Part shown: positions 29,134 through 37,445 of the stretch, piece by piece
Layout: every line of letters starts with the position of its first letter
Numbering within the stretch: the first letter of the stretch is position 1
Position numbers and translations under genes: made by a program
NCBI RefSeq assembly: GCF_003994475.1
Contig: NZ_RZNY01000013.1
Location: 24,883 to 88,882, forward strand
From: Paenibacillus anaericanus
GTDB taxonomy: Bacteria > Bacillota > Bacilli > Paenibacillales > Paenibacillaceae
DNA: 64,000 bases
Direction of reading: 5' to 3'
The notes under the pieces: model-generated
Told to the model about the DNA's origin: nothing
Seen by the model: only the letters and a program-made list of their open reading frames with translations
The model's database searches: none

Positions 29134-29184
29134 AAGCACCCGTAAGAAAAGGCATTTATGCCTTTCTTGCGGGTGCTTTTTTTG
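29134..29184 (+). terminator. Rho-independent terminator after the small Fur-box gene
   Basis: GCACCCGTAAGAAAAGGCAT and ATGCCTTTCTTGCGGGTGC form a long stem with a tiny loop, followed by seven T on the plus strand. It ends the small gene's transcript and lies just before the exported coiled-coil gene. Confidence 0.92.
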
Positions 29185-29226
29185 TGTCGTATTCGTTCAT
29201 TCAGGGACAAGGAGAGTGATGATAGG

Positions 29227-30054
29227 ATGAAAATGCATAAGTTAAAGCTGGAACTGACCGCCGCGCTTGTTGTGGTACTCCTTCTTTGTACAACTATAGG
29301 AAGTGGTTCGGTAGCAGCAGCTACCCTGCAATTTACAGATGCGGTTAGAGCATCATTAGTGAAGACTGCAGGGACCGCGGGGAGCACCAAGCAAGCAAAG
29401 CTCGTTAAGCAATATGATGATTTGGCCGCACTTCAAAAGCAAGCTATGGAATGGGACAACAAGACTTCGACACTCCACTACAATAATGAGGCCTTAGTTA
29501 CAGCTATACGAAAGAAAATCAAGGAAATCGACGCTGATAAGATCATAAAGTTAGAAGACCAAGTCAAACAGATTAAAGCAAAGTATCAGCCTCTATTTAA
29601 CACATATAGTTCACTGACCAAACAGGTTGCTGCTGTTAAATCATTCAAAGATAAGTCTCTCTACAAAGTGCTGCGGGGAGAAGCTGATGTGATGAAAATT
29701 GCTGTAGGTTTGGCCCGACAAGATATCCGTACTAAGGAAGACTCCCTAAAAGCGGCCAAAAGTGATAAGTCACGAAAGGCTACTCAAATCCGTTCTATTC
29801 TGACTGAAATAACGCCACTTAAGACCAAAATAACGGCAGAACGAAGTCTCCAATCTACACCAAACAAGAGCATTACCACCGAATGGACCAATTTTAAGGG
29901 CGCAGCTAAGAAAGGCGACGCTGACCGATCAGGCGATTGTTTAGCCAGACTTTTGACCCTATCCGGTCAAATAACAACATACAAACAAAACATGTACAAC
30001 CTAGAAGTTAAAATTAGTGCCGTTATCCAGCGGGCTAATTCACAGTTACCGTAA
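29227..30054 (+). CDS. Exported coiled-coil protein of unknown function
   Basis: The 275-residue protein starts at MKMHKLKLELTAALVVVLLL with a clear Sec signal peptide; cleavage is likely after SVAAA near residue 32. The rest is rich in Lys, Ala and Gln with long helical segments (for example DKIIKLEDQVKQIKAKYQPL), and has no cysteine in the mature helical part apart from one Cys near residue 240. AAGGAG lies 12 nt before the ATG. The open frame extends further upstream, but only into terminator DNA. I do not recognise a family; a secreted or wall-associated structural role is possible. Confidence 0.8.
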   Translation: MKMHKLKLELTAALVVVLLLCTTIGSGSVAAATLQFTDAVRASLVKTAGTAGSTKQAKLVKQYDDLAALQKQAMEWDNKTSTLHYNNEALVTAIRKKIKEIDADKIIKLEDQVKQIKAKYQPLFNTYSSLTKQVAAVKSFKDKSLYKVLRGEADVMKIAVGLARQDIRTKEDSLKAAKSDKSRKATQIRSILTEITPLKTKITAERSLQSTPNKSITTEWTNFKGAAKKGDADRSGDCLARLLTLSGQITTYKQNMYNLEVKISAVIQRANSQLP

Positions 30055-30061
30055 CTCTCAT

Positions 30062-30101
30062 GGAAAAAGCTGACCCCACACTACAATGAGCGGGGTCAGC
30101 T
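30062..30101 (-). terminator. Terminator of gltD (bidirectional)
   Basis: AGCTGACCCC and GGGGTCAGCT enclose a 14-nt loop. The minus-strand side is followed by TTTTTCC, just after the gltD stop codon; the plus side can also end the exported-protein gene. Confidence 0.85.
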
Positions 30102-30126
30102 AATTATTTAAGATCTTATATTATTG

Positions 30127-31608
30127 CTACAGCTCAGTACTTCCCATGAGATAGCAATCCACTTCGCGGGCAGCTTTGCGCCCTTCATGTATAGCCCAAA
30201 CAACCAAGCTTTGTCCTCGTCTCATATCACCAGCTGCGAACACACCTGGAACATTTGTCGTGTAATGATCTAGCTCAGATTTCACGTTGGAACGTTCGTC
30301 ACGTTCAATACCAAGCTGTTCCAACATGCCGCCTTCTGGCCCTGTAAAACCAAGTGCCAACAACACCATATTAGCCGGTATTACCTTTTCACTTCCTGGG
30401 ATTTCGACGGGAATCAAACCGCCCTGCGGATTCTTGCTCCACTCAACTTCTACCGTTCGAATGGCCTCCACATTTCCATTAGCATCACCGATGAAGCACT
30501 TGCTGGCTGTTAAATAGCGACGAGGATCGGTTCCATATAGCTTCGTTGCCTCTTGCTGACCGTAGTCCGTCTTCATTACCTTTGGCCATTCTGGCCAAGG
30601 GTTACCCGGTTGACGGCTTAATGGAAGCTGTGGCATGATTTCCAACTGTATGACACTTTTGCATTCAAGTCGGATTGCTGTCGCCACACAGTCTGTACCC
30701 GTATCTCCACCACCAATGACGATGACATCCTTATCCTTGACTGATAAGTACTTACCGTCCTCAAGTTCTGAATCGAGTAAGCTCTGCGTACTACGTGTTA
30801 AGAATTCCATTGCTTGATGTATGCCATTAAGCTCTCGCCCTTCTATGTTAAGATCCCGCGGTTTTGTAGCGCCTCCACACAGAACAACGGCATCAAACTG
30901 AGAGCGTAATGCCTCTGTAGTGATATCCTTACCTATCTCCTGTTTAGTGATAAAGGTAATCCCCTCCGCTGCAAGGAGATCGACACGTCGCTGCACCGTC
31001 CCTTTATCCAGCTTCATGTTGGGAATACCATAGATCAATAATCCGCCTATCCGATCGGCACGTTCATATACCGTCACATCATGTCCTGCTTTATTAAGCT
31101 GATCCGCACACGCTAGACCTGCAGGACCTGAACCAACGATAGCCACCTTCTTACCTGTATGAGCAGTAGGCATGGTGGGTGTAATCCAACCCTCCTGAAA
31201 CCCTCTATCCACGATTGCTTTCTCGATATTCTTGATCGTAACCGGAGAGCCACTCTTCCCAACTGTACAAGCCCCTTCACACGGTGCCGGACAGACACGT
31301 CCAGTAAATTCAGGGAAATTATTAGTTTTGTGTAGACGCTTCAAAGCTTCTTTCCAGCTTCCTCGGTACACCAGATCATTCCACTCGGGAATTAGATTGT
31401 GTATTGGACAACCCGATGCCATTCCTGATATAAGCCTGCCAACATGGCAAAAAGGTGTCCCACAATCCATACAACGAGCACCTTGTATCGTTAACTTCTC
31501 TTCCTCTAATGGTATGGCGAATTCTTTCCAGGCATTGATTCGTTTTAACGGATCTAACTCCCCCGGAACTTCACGTTCATATTCCAAAAAACCGGTTGCC
31601 TTACCCAT
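30127..31608 (-). CDS. gltD: Glutamate synthase (NADPH) small subunit, or GltD-like flavoprotein
   Basis: The 493-residue protein has an N-terminal Fe-S domain ([14 protein letters not shown] and [15 protein letters not shown]), then FAD-binding [17 protein letters not shown] and NADPH-binding [14 protein letters not shown] segments. This is the GltD architecture, which passes electrons from NADPH to the large subunit for glutamate synthesis. Of three close Met codons, the ATG at 31608 ([11 protein letters not shown]) has the proper spacing from AGGGGG. No large-subunit gene lies beside it, so it is separate from gltA here, or serves another redox partner. Confidence 0.92.
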   Translation of the reverse strand: MGKATGFLEYEREVPGELDPLKRINAWKEFAIPLEEEKLTIQGARCMDCGTPFCHVGRLISGMASGCPIHNLIPEWNDLVYRGSWKEALKRLHKTNNFPEFTGRVCPAPCEGACTVGKSGSPVTIKNIEKAIVDRGFQEGWITPTMPTAHTGKKVAIVGSGPAGLACADQLNKAGHDVTVYERADRIGGLLIYGIPNMKLDKGTVQRRVDLLAAEGITFITKQEIGKDITTEALRSQFDAVVLCGGATKPRDLNIEGRELNGIHQAMEFLTRSTQSLLDSELEDGKYLSVKDKDVIVIGGGDTGTDCVATAIRLECKSVIQLEIMPQLPLSRQPGNPWPEWPKVMKTDYGQQEATKLYGTDPRRYLTASKCFIGDANGNVEAIRTVEVEWSKNPQGGLIPVEIPGSEKVIPANMVLLALGFTGPEGGMLEQLGIERDERSNVKSELDHYTTNVPGVFAAGDMRRGQSLVVWAIHEGRKAAREVDCYLMGSTEL

Positions 31609-32054
31609 TTCCATCCCCCTGTTCATAAATAACGACTTCAAACTCGAATCTATTACGCTATCGCATTATTACAATGAAGTATTAAAATTAACTTATGTTA
31701 ACATTTCAGAGGTTGTCCGTAGAATGATGAAGATCACGCACTAGTCATCTTCGATAAACATTCATTCAAATTATGCAAACAAAAATATATATACCCATTT
31801 TTTTCTTAATCGAGTAAGTAATTTGATCTCATGATCTGGGCCGATTGATTGATAAAATGGCGGTACTACAGCATATCTTGTATGTAGGTTTTATTTTTTA
31901 GATAGACCCCGATATTTCGGGTGAGAAAACCCATTGATTTCCTAAAGGAACCACATGTATGATGTGTGTTAGGACATACTTTCGTAGTGATGCCGGACAT
32001 GGACATCATCAGCTAGTACATACATTTTTTGGTTCATTTCGAGGGGGATTTATT
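31609..32054. other. 446-bp divergent intergenic region, no gene seen
   Basis: This AT-rich stretch must hold the gltD and LOV-protein promoters. It contains a short hairpin (CCCGATATTTCGGG, about 31907-31920) and small imperfect inverted repeats (GTATG...CATAC near 31958). The LOV reading frame stays open back to an ATG at 31959, but that region looks non-coding. I do not recognise a riboswitch, in particular no c-di-GMP aptamer. Confidence 0.6.
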
Positions 32055-33782
32055 TTGGAAAAGGACGAATATCACGCTCAAATCGATTCGATCATTCATT
32101 CCTCCGCTTTGTTGAAGTCCATTGATAAGATGGGTGTAGGAATAGCTATAACTGATCCGACTCTGCCAGACCATCCATTGGTCTACGTTAATCAAGGGTT
32201 TGAGAAAATCACCGGATATACGCGCGAAGAGGTCCTGATGCGTAACTGTCGATTTCTTCAAGGTGAAGAAACGGACAAGGAGCATCTTGGAGTCATTCGT
32301 AAAGCGATCAAGGAAGGTCGCTCTGATACGGTCACCATCAAAAATTATAGAAAAGACGGCAGCACATTTTGGAACCAATTTATTATCAGTCCGGTCATCG
32401 GATCCGAGGGTAAACCCACATACTTTATAGGTCTTCAGTTAGACGTCACTAAAGAAGTTGAAGAACGTAACGCGTCTAAGCAAAAGATTCAACAACTTTC
32501 TTATTTTGATCCATTAACCGAATTGCTCAATATGAATCGCTTCAAGGAAATTATGAAATCGAAACTCGAAGCGACTGGATCCACGAAGAAAATGGCTGCT
32601 GTACTGCGTGTAAACTTAAATAGATTCCGTTATATTAATGAAAGTTATGGGGAAGTTACAGGAAATGAGATTCTGAAACAAGTTGCAGAGCGTCTAAAAA
32701 ACACCTTAGCGGATGGGACACCTATTTGTCGTAGCTTTGCAGATGACTTTATCATATTCTTGTCTGATATTTCTGACCCACTTCAAATTCATGAGATCGC
32801 AAACAACTTAAGTGATACTTTAAAGAAGCCTTATTCTGTATTCAATGAGGAGATCACCAGTGGGTGTGGTATGGGCATTAGCCTTTACCCAGATGATAGT
32901 CAAGATGTAACCAAATTACTAAAGCATGCTGAACTTGCAATGAAAGAAGCAAAGGCCGAGTCATTAAACGGTCCGCACTACTTCGATTATTATTTAATGG
33001 ATAAATTACATAAGAGAATTAATATTGAGAAGAAACTACCACGAGCCATGGCAGAAGGTGAATTTGAGCTTCATTATCAGCCTAAAATAGATACCTCCAC
33101 TTTAACGCTCACCGGCTTCGAGGCTCTCATTCGTTGGAATGATCCTGAACTGGGACTAGTTCCGCCTAACAACTTCATTCCGATAGCAGAAGATACCGGA
33201 CTTATCGTTCAATTAGGAGAATGGGTACTATTGGAGGCATGTCGAACCAATAAGAAGTGGCAGGATGCTGGCCTCCCTAAGCTACCGGTATCCGTAAACG
33301 TCTCAGCCGTACAATTCAAACACCCACAATTCGTTCATATGGTCCAGTCAGCGTTAGAACAAACTGGGCTTGACCCACAATATTTAGAGCTTGAAGTAAC
33401 AGAATCACTACTTAACACACCCTTATTTATTATGGAAAAGCTAGATTCACTGCAAGAGAAAGGGATAACTCTCTCTATCGACGACTTTGGAACAGGATAT
33501 TCCTCTATTTACTATCTAAAAGAACTACCTCTTCAAGTTCTAAAGATTGACCGTACCTTTGTTCGTGAGACACCTAGCTCTATACGAGACAGTTCCTTAC
33601 TACTGTCCATCATTCAATTAGGCAAATCCCTCGGGATGACCGTATTAGCTGAAGGTGTCGAGACCGAGGAACAATTTAATTTCCTACGTGACAATGGTTG
33701 CGACCAAATCCAAGGTTATTATTACAGCCGACCACTCAATCAGATGTCCATGGAAAAATTGCTAAATTCAGACCCGAGCTAA
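32055..33782 (+). CDS. LOV-GGDEF-EAL blue-light-type c-di-GMP phosphodiesterase
   Basis: The 575-residue protein begins with a TTG 8 nt after GAGGGGG. An N-terminal LOV domain (about 15-135) has the flavin-adduct motif MRNCRFLQGEE with reactive Cys65. The GGDEF domain (about 145-310) is degenerate: SFADDF replaces the GGDEF signature, so cyclase activity is unlikely. The C-terminal EAL domain (about 325-565) keeps GFEALIRW, SIDDFGTGYSS and AEGVETEEQ and should hydrolyse c-di-GMP. The layout resembles YtvA-linked light signalling joined to second-messenger turnover. It is monocistronic with its own terminator. Confidence 0.93.
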   Translation: MEKDEYHAQIDSIIHSSALLKSIDKMGVGIAITDPTLPDHPLVYVNQGFEKITGYTREEVLMRNCRFLQGEETDKEHLGVIRKAIKEGRSDTVTIKNYRKDGSTFWNQFIISPVIGSEGKPTYFIGLQLDVTKEVEERNASKQKIQQLSYFDPLTELLNMNRFKEIMKSKLEATGSTKKMAAVLRVNLNRFRYINESYGEVTGNEILKQVAERLKNTLADGTPICRSFADDFIIFLSDISDPLQIHEIANNLSDTLKKPYSVFNEEITSGCGMGISLYPDDSQDVTKLLKHAELAMKEAKAESLNGPHYFDYYLMDKLHKRINIEKKLPRAMAEGEFELHYQPKIDTSTLTLTGFEALIRWNDPELGLVPPNNFIPIAEDTGLIVQLGEWVLLEACRTNKKWQDAGLPKLPVSVNVSAVQFKHPQFVHMVQSALEQTGLDPQYLELEVTESLLNTPLFIMEKLDSLQEKGITLSIDDFGTGYSSIYYLKELPLQVLKIDRTFVRETPSSIRDSSLLLSIIQLGKSLGMTVLAEGVETEEQFNFLRDNGCDQIQGYYYSRPLNQMSMEKLLNSDPS

Positions 33783-33800
33783 TCGCTTGGGGTTATATTA

Positions 33801-33850
33801 AAAGAACCGTTTCCACTGATCATTAGATCATGTTGGACACGGTTCTTTGT
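33801..33850 (+). terminator. Terminator after the LOV protein gene
   Basis: AAAGAACCGTTTCCA pairs imperfectly with TGGACACGGTTCTTT, with an inner GATC/GATC stem, and is followed by GTTTGATTTT. It lies about 20 bp after the stop codon. Confidence 0.85.
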
Positions 33851-33876
33851 TTGATTTTATATGGGGAAATTACACT

Positions 33877-34323
33877 TCACTCATAAAGTTTCGATTCTTT
33901 TTTTATTACATAAGTACCTGCTATTAGATCATGTAGTCCTCTCTTCTTCTCATTGAACGCAATCATTATAAATCCAATACACAAAATGATTGCAGACACA
34001 TATACAGCAAGATACCGCCCTATGGAGCGTAGATAAGATATTTTCTCACCTTCCTCATCCACAATTTTGACACCGAGGATCAGCTTCCCAACCGTGCCCT
34101 GCCAAGCTGTACAAGGTAATAAAGTGAAGTATATGAACCCGAGTATCCATTCTGCTACCCAGTTAAATGGCGAGAACCAAGTTAGTATTTCTAAAATCAC
34201 GCAGTCAATTAATACTGCGAGCAATCGTATCCAAAAACCTACAAATTCCGGGTTTGGGTTCCGGTAGATCATTCCCGGTTGATAATCGTAATTATTATTG
34301 GAAGAATCCATATTATTGTACAT
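33877..34323 (-). CDS. RDD family membrane protein
   Basis: This 148-residue protein has a polar Asn/Tyr-rich N-terminus, then three or four membrane spans. The RDD signature is present: FWIRLLAVLIDC in the first helix region and GLHDLIAGTYVIKK near the C-terminus. GTVGKLILGVKIVDEEG is the typical central motif. The longer frame starts at 34359, but GAAGG lies 8 nt before the ATG at 34323 (MYNNMDSS). RDD proteins are linked to ion transport or osmotic stress in some bacteria; a precise role is unknown here. Confidence 0.85.
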   Translation of the reverse strand: MYNNMDSSNNNYDYQPGMIYRNPNPEFVGFWIRLLAVLIDCVILEILTWFSPFNWVAEWILGFIYFTLLPCTAWQGTVGKLILGVKIVDEEGEKISYLRSIGRYLAVYVSAIILCIGFIMIAFNEKKRGLHDLIAGTYVIKKESKLYE

Positions 34324-34462
34324 TTTACTGGCCTTCTTTCCTGTCTCATATCGATTCATTTATTCATCATATCTGTATTTCCCTGTTTATGTGAAAAATC
34401 CCTCTTTATGATATTCATAAGATGAAATTACATGCTGGGTAAACATCTCAATACCCCTCGCC

Positions 34463-34491
34463 AAAATAAAAAAAGCACCCAAAGGTGCTTC
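34463..34491 (-). terminator. Terminator of the phosphotransferase-glycosyltransferase-GNAT operon
   Basis: Minus-strand GAAGCACC-TTTG-GGTGCTT is followed by TTTTTATTTT. It begins 3 bp after the GNAT stop codon. Confidence 0.9.
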
Positions 34492-34494
34492 TAT

Positions 34495-35277
34495 TTAATC
34501 ATTATGGATTCGATAATGGTATTCTGATACCACAGAAAAACCCAGCTTATTGTACAAATCTAGCGCGCCTGCATTTTTACGGAGCACCTGAAGATAGATA
34601 TGCTGTGCTCCTTGCACCAAAGACCACTCACAGAGCGCTCGGAATATCGATCCAGCTACTCCTATTCTGCGGTGCCGAGGATCAACAATCACGTTGCTAA
34701 TACCCGCCCATCCTCGTTCAAGGACTGCGCTAGCAAGCCCTATCCTTTCACCATTCTCCAACACAGATACAAAACATTTCGGAACCATAATTCCTTTGAA
34801 AATAGATCTATATGATTCTTTACGCTCATTCGGAAACCCTTCCAACACTAAGAAATCATCAAGCCAGCCATCATCAACCTCCAGTACAAACTTTGCGGAC
34901 CATGACGTGATCTGTTCTGTACGTTTCAGAATTTCTTCGCAAGAAGCCGCCATCATAAAGCAATGCATAATGGCGGAGTAACCTCTATGCTCTAATATTC
35001 CATCTAATTCAGAGGGAGAAGAATTACTCACCTGAAAGCAAGGAGAAATACCCCGATTGCGGTAAAATCCTTCTATCGCCTCCAGCCAATCGCCCTCTGG
35101 GAAAGCTCCTGCTGCAAGGACGCTATTCGCCCGCCTGGTAACCCCATCATTAGCGCGTAGTCTCCAATTGCCTAGGTCCGCACGCTCCCGTGGAGGCCAT
35201 GCATTGGCTGCAAGTTGTTCCAGCAATCGAGCTAGGTCTGCTTCTGAATGAATCATTTCAGAATTTATCTTAGCCAT
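34495..35277 (-). CDS. GNAT family N-acetyltransferase
   Basis: The 260-residue protein has a C-terminal GNAT domain (about 125-260) with the acetyl-CoA loop VIVDPRHRRIGVAGSIFRAL, a Q/R-x-x-G-x-G/A variant. The segment YLQVLRKNAGALDLYNKLGF is typical of motif B. The N-terminal half is a second, degenerate GNAT-like domain, as in tandem-GNAT proteins. AAGGAG lies 11 nt upstream. The start overlaps the end of the glycosyltransferase gene by 13 bp, so the two are translationally coupled. The substrate may be an amino group on whatever the two upstream enzymes modify (inference). Confidence 0.85.
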   Translation of the reverse strand: MAKINSEMIHSEADLARLLEQLAANAWPPRERADLGNWRLRANDGVTRRANSVLAAGAFPEGDWLEAIEGFYRNRGISPCFQVSNSSPSELDGILEHRGYSAIMHCFMMAASCEEILKRTEQITSWSAKFVLEVDDGWLDDFLVLEGFPNERKESYRSIFKGIMVPKCFVSVLENGERIGLASAVLERGWAGISNVIVDPRHRRIGVAGSIFRALCEWSLVQGAQHIYLQVLRKNAGALDLYNKLGFSVVSEYHYRIHND

Positions 35278-36263
35278 TGGTCAAAAAACTCCTTGTACCC
35301 CCGTTTCATTACGGAGCTTGAAAACATATCAAATGCATATTCCCGGTTATCCGGTGAATATTTAAGCGGAGAGGCCGCCGCCATATTGACCAGTTCGAAC
35401 CAATTACGTTCATTCCCTGCAAAAGCATGCTTGGAACTAATATGCCCGTAACAAGGATGTTCCGGCTTGACCACAATTTTGCCCATCGCAAGCGCCTCAG
35501 TAAGTGGCATCGCAAAAGTATCGAATTTAGAACAGCTCCAATATACTTTCGCCGAGTTCATGAGTGTGAATATCTGATCCTGTGTCAAAGCAAACTGCAG
35601 GTTAACGTTTGAAGGGATGTCATATTTCTTCATACTTTCCTTATACCTTTCCCCGCCAAACACCATGAAGATTTCCTTGTCTGGATTCTGCCTTGCGTAA
35701 TCGAGCACCAAATCTGGCCGTCGATTCTCTTCATCCCTACCAATCCAAAGTATGCGATTGTCGACAATAGCACTTGGATCAAAATGTTTCCTCGCCATCT
35801 CCTCACTAAACCCAATCGGGATGACATTCACATCTGTGACCCCAAATACATCATTGAACTGGCGCTTTAGAAATTCAGTCTGTACGATAGCTTTATCCAC
35901 GATCCCGTAAAATGGCTTCATCATTTCATACCCTGTCAACGCAGGATCAGGAAAGCTATGTGGGAACAGCACACTATTCTTGATGAACATCTTCAGGAAA
36001 GTGAAGCCGGATATAGTGTAAATTACGTGCTCAATATTTTGCGAGTAAATCTGGTCTAATACGATATCGTAGTTAACCAGATCTCCCTTTTCATGCTCAT
36101 ACCCTGGAATCCAGTCATGTCCGCTGACATGCCGCTCAGGAGATATAAAGACGATCTCAACGCCTAATTCCAAGGCAATATCCCGAAGTCGCTCAGCAAA
36201 CACCCTCGGACCTTGGGACTCCGTAAACTGAATTTTTCGCATCACCAACCCGACTTTTTTCAT
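35265..36263 (-). CDS. GT4-like glycosyltransferase
   Basis: The 332-residue protein has the GT-B architecture of family 4 transferases. An N-terminal acceptor domain is followed by ILWIGRDEENRRPDLVLDYA and FDTFAMPLTEALAMGKIVV, the usual nucleotide-sugar segment (E-x7-E type). There is no signal peptide or membrane span. Its ATG overlaps the stop codon of the phosphotransferase gene (ATGA), so the genes are coupled. Donor and acceptor cannot be read from the sequence. Confidence 0.82.
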   Translation of the reverse strand: MKKVGLVMRKIQFTESQGPRVFAERLRDIALELGVEIVFISPERHVSGHDWIPGYEHEKGDLVNYDIVLDQIYSQNIEHVIYTISGFTFLKMFIKNSVLFPHSFPDPALTGYEMMKPFYGIVDKAIVQTEFLKRQFNDVFGVTDVNVIPIGFSEEMARKHFDPSAIVDNRILWIGRDEENRRPDLVLDYARQNPDKEIFMVFGGERYKESMKKYDIPSNVNLQFALTQDQIFTLMNSAKVYWSCSKFDTFAMPLTEALAMGKIVVKPEHPCYGHISSKHAFAGNERNWFELVNMAAASPLKYSPDNREYAFDMFSSSVMKRGYKEFFDQWLR

Positions 36264-37264
36264 AAATTCACCGTCTTATCTATATAATTAGATTCCACTT
36301 TATATGCATCCAATAATTCTAAACACTCCATCAAATTTGATGATGTTTCTTCCCACTGTGTTAGCAGCTTGTCCTTTGGCCAAAGAGTTATTTCTTGGCG
36401 TAAATCCCCTTGGATCAACAGTAGCATCCATAGGGAAAATAGCGCAGCGAAGAGATAATAATCTTGTTTGAAGCTATCCTTATTCTGATTCCCCTGGGTA
36501 CCACGAAGAGCAGCGGTTTGATCTATATAACAATTTAAGATTGCTTCCCTATCTGCACTTGTCATCTGCTTCGGAAACAGAGGATGCGACATATCAATCA
36601 GATGGTATAAGTCCCACAGCGGTAGATTCGGATGGGCATGTTCCCAATCCAATATATAGATCTCTCCGCTCTCTGTCTCGGCATAGTTCCCTAAATGAAG
36701 GTCACCGTGACAAAGCACCTTTTCCCCCGTGAAGACTTGTCCCTCCGCCACGAGCCTTATATCCTCAAGAAATCGATTGGATATCCCCATCTGTTTCATA
36801 ACGACTATGATTTCATCTGCACGAACAAGTAATTCCGATGCTATTTGTTCAATAGGTGGCTTAGGCCCTATAGCAGGTATTCCATCCCAATGTGTCGTGG
36901 GACGGGAATGCCAGCATGCCATCTCTTTAGCAACCCTCAAGGCGTGTTGCAGACTGTACTCATGACGTAGCGGGCCAATATCTTCATAGATCGTCCAGCT
37001 CTGCTCCCCTCTCCCTGGACCAGAAGAGGCAAGTAATTGGGGATATATCTTGGGGAACAAATGCAGGATATGTTGATACACCCAGAGTTCCCGATCTTCG
37101 GTAGCGTCATTCGTTAAAGGCTTGAACACATAGCTTCGTTCTGGCGACACATAGAATCGCTCCACGAGTTTACCGTTCATCCCTTGATTCAAAGTTTCTC
37201 TTCTCCAAATGTTCCGATCATCTAGCGTACCGTCAGGTAATACATACTGTCCAGAATTATCCAT
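36260..37264 (-). CDS. Aminoglycoside/choline kinase-like phosphotransferase
   Basis: This APH-superfamily kinase carries the catalytic loop VLCHGDLHLGNY and the metal-binding motif YILDWEHAHPN. The best start is the ATG at 37264, 10 nt after a GGGGGG run, giving 334 residues. The frame is open back to a TTG at 37378, but that part overlaps the terminator of the stalk-protein gene. In Bacillales, relatives include CotS-type spore proteins, and other relatives phosphorylate sugars or aminoglycosides. As first gene of an operon with a glycosyltransferase and an acetyltransferase, it may help build or modify a glycoside or glycopolymer. Confidence 0.82.
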   Translation of the reverse strand: MDNSGQYVLPDGTLDDRNIWRRETLNQGMNGKLVERFYVSPERSYVFKPLTNDATEDRELWVYQHILHLFPKIYPQLLASSGPGRGEQSWTIYEDIGPLRHEYSLQHALRVAKEMACWHSRPTTHWDGIPAIGPKPPIEQIASELLVRADEIIVVMKQMGISNRFLEDIRLVAEGQVFTGEKVLCHGDLHLGNYAETESGEIYILDWEHAHPNLPLWDLYHLIDMSHPLFPKQMTSADREAILNCYIDQTAALRGTQGNQNKDSFKQDYYLFAALFSLWMLLLIQGDLRQEITLWPKDKLLTQWEETSSNLMECLELLDAYKVESNYIDKTVNL

Positions 37265-37377
37265 GTGATCAACACCCCCCTTTCCCCTTATTTCCTTCAA
37301 GGGTACAAAAGGTTGTGAGGGGTTGTCAAATGGCACTTTCAAGAGAGTCATATTAAATAAATATAATCCGCTCCTCA

Positions 37378-37428
37378 AAATAAATCAAAGACCTAACCAG
37401 TAATGGTCAGGTCTTTGATTTATTTATT
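37378..37428 (-). terminator. Terminator after the stalk protein gene
   Basis: AAATAAATCAAAGACCT and AGGTCTTTGATTTATTT are perfect 17-nt arms with an inner ACCA/TGGT pair. The hairpin begins about 20 bp after the stalk-protein stop codon. AT-rich flanks allow it to act in both directions. Confidence 0.85.
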
Positions 37429-37445
37429 AAAGAAACAATTCAAAC

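Noticed and set aside
31959..32054. ATG start 32 codons upstream for the LOV protein
   Set aside because: No ribosome binding site there, while GAGGGGG lies at proper distance before the TTG at 32055.
31860..32054. c-di-GMP riboswitch upstream of the LOV-EAL gene
   Set aside because: Short hairpins are present, but I find none of the conserved aptamer elements (tetraloop, receptor and GG/CC core) in order.
37265..37378. TTG start at 37378 for the phosphotransferase
   Set aside because: It would overlap the terminator of the preceding gene, and the GAGGAG nearby includes the start codon region itself; the ATG at 37264 has a well-spaced G-rich site.
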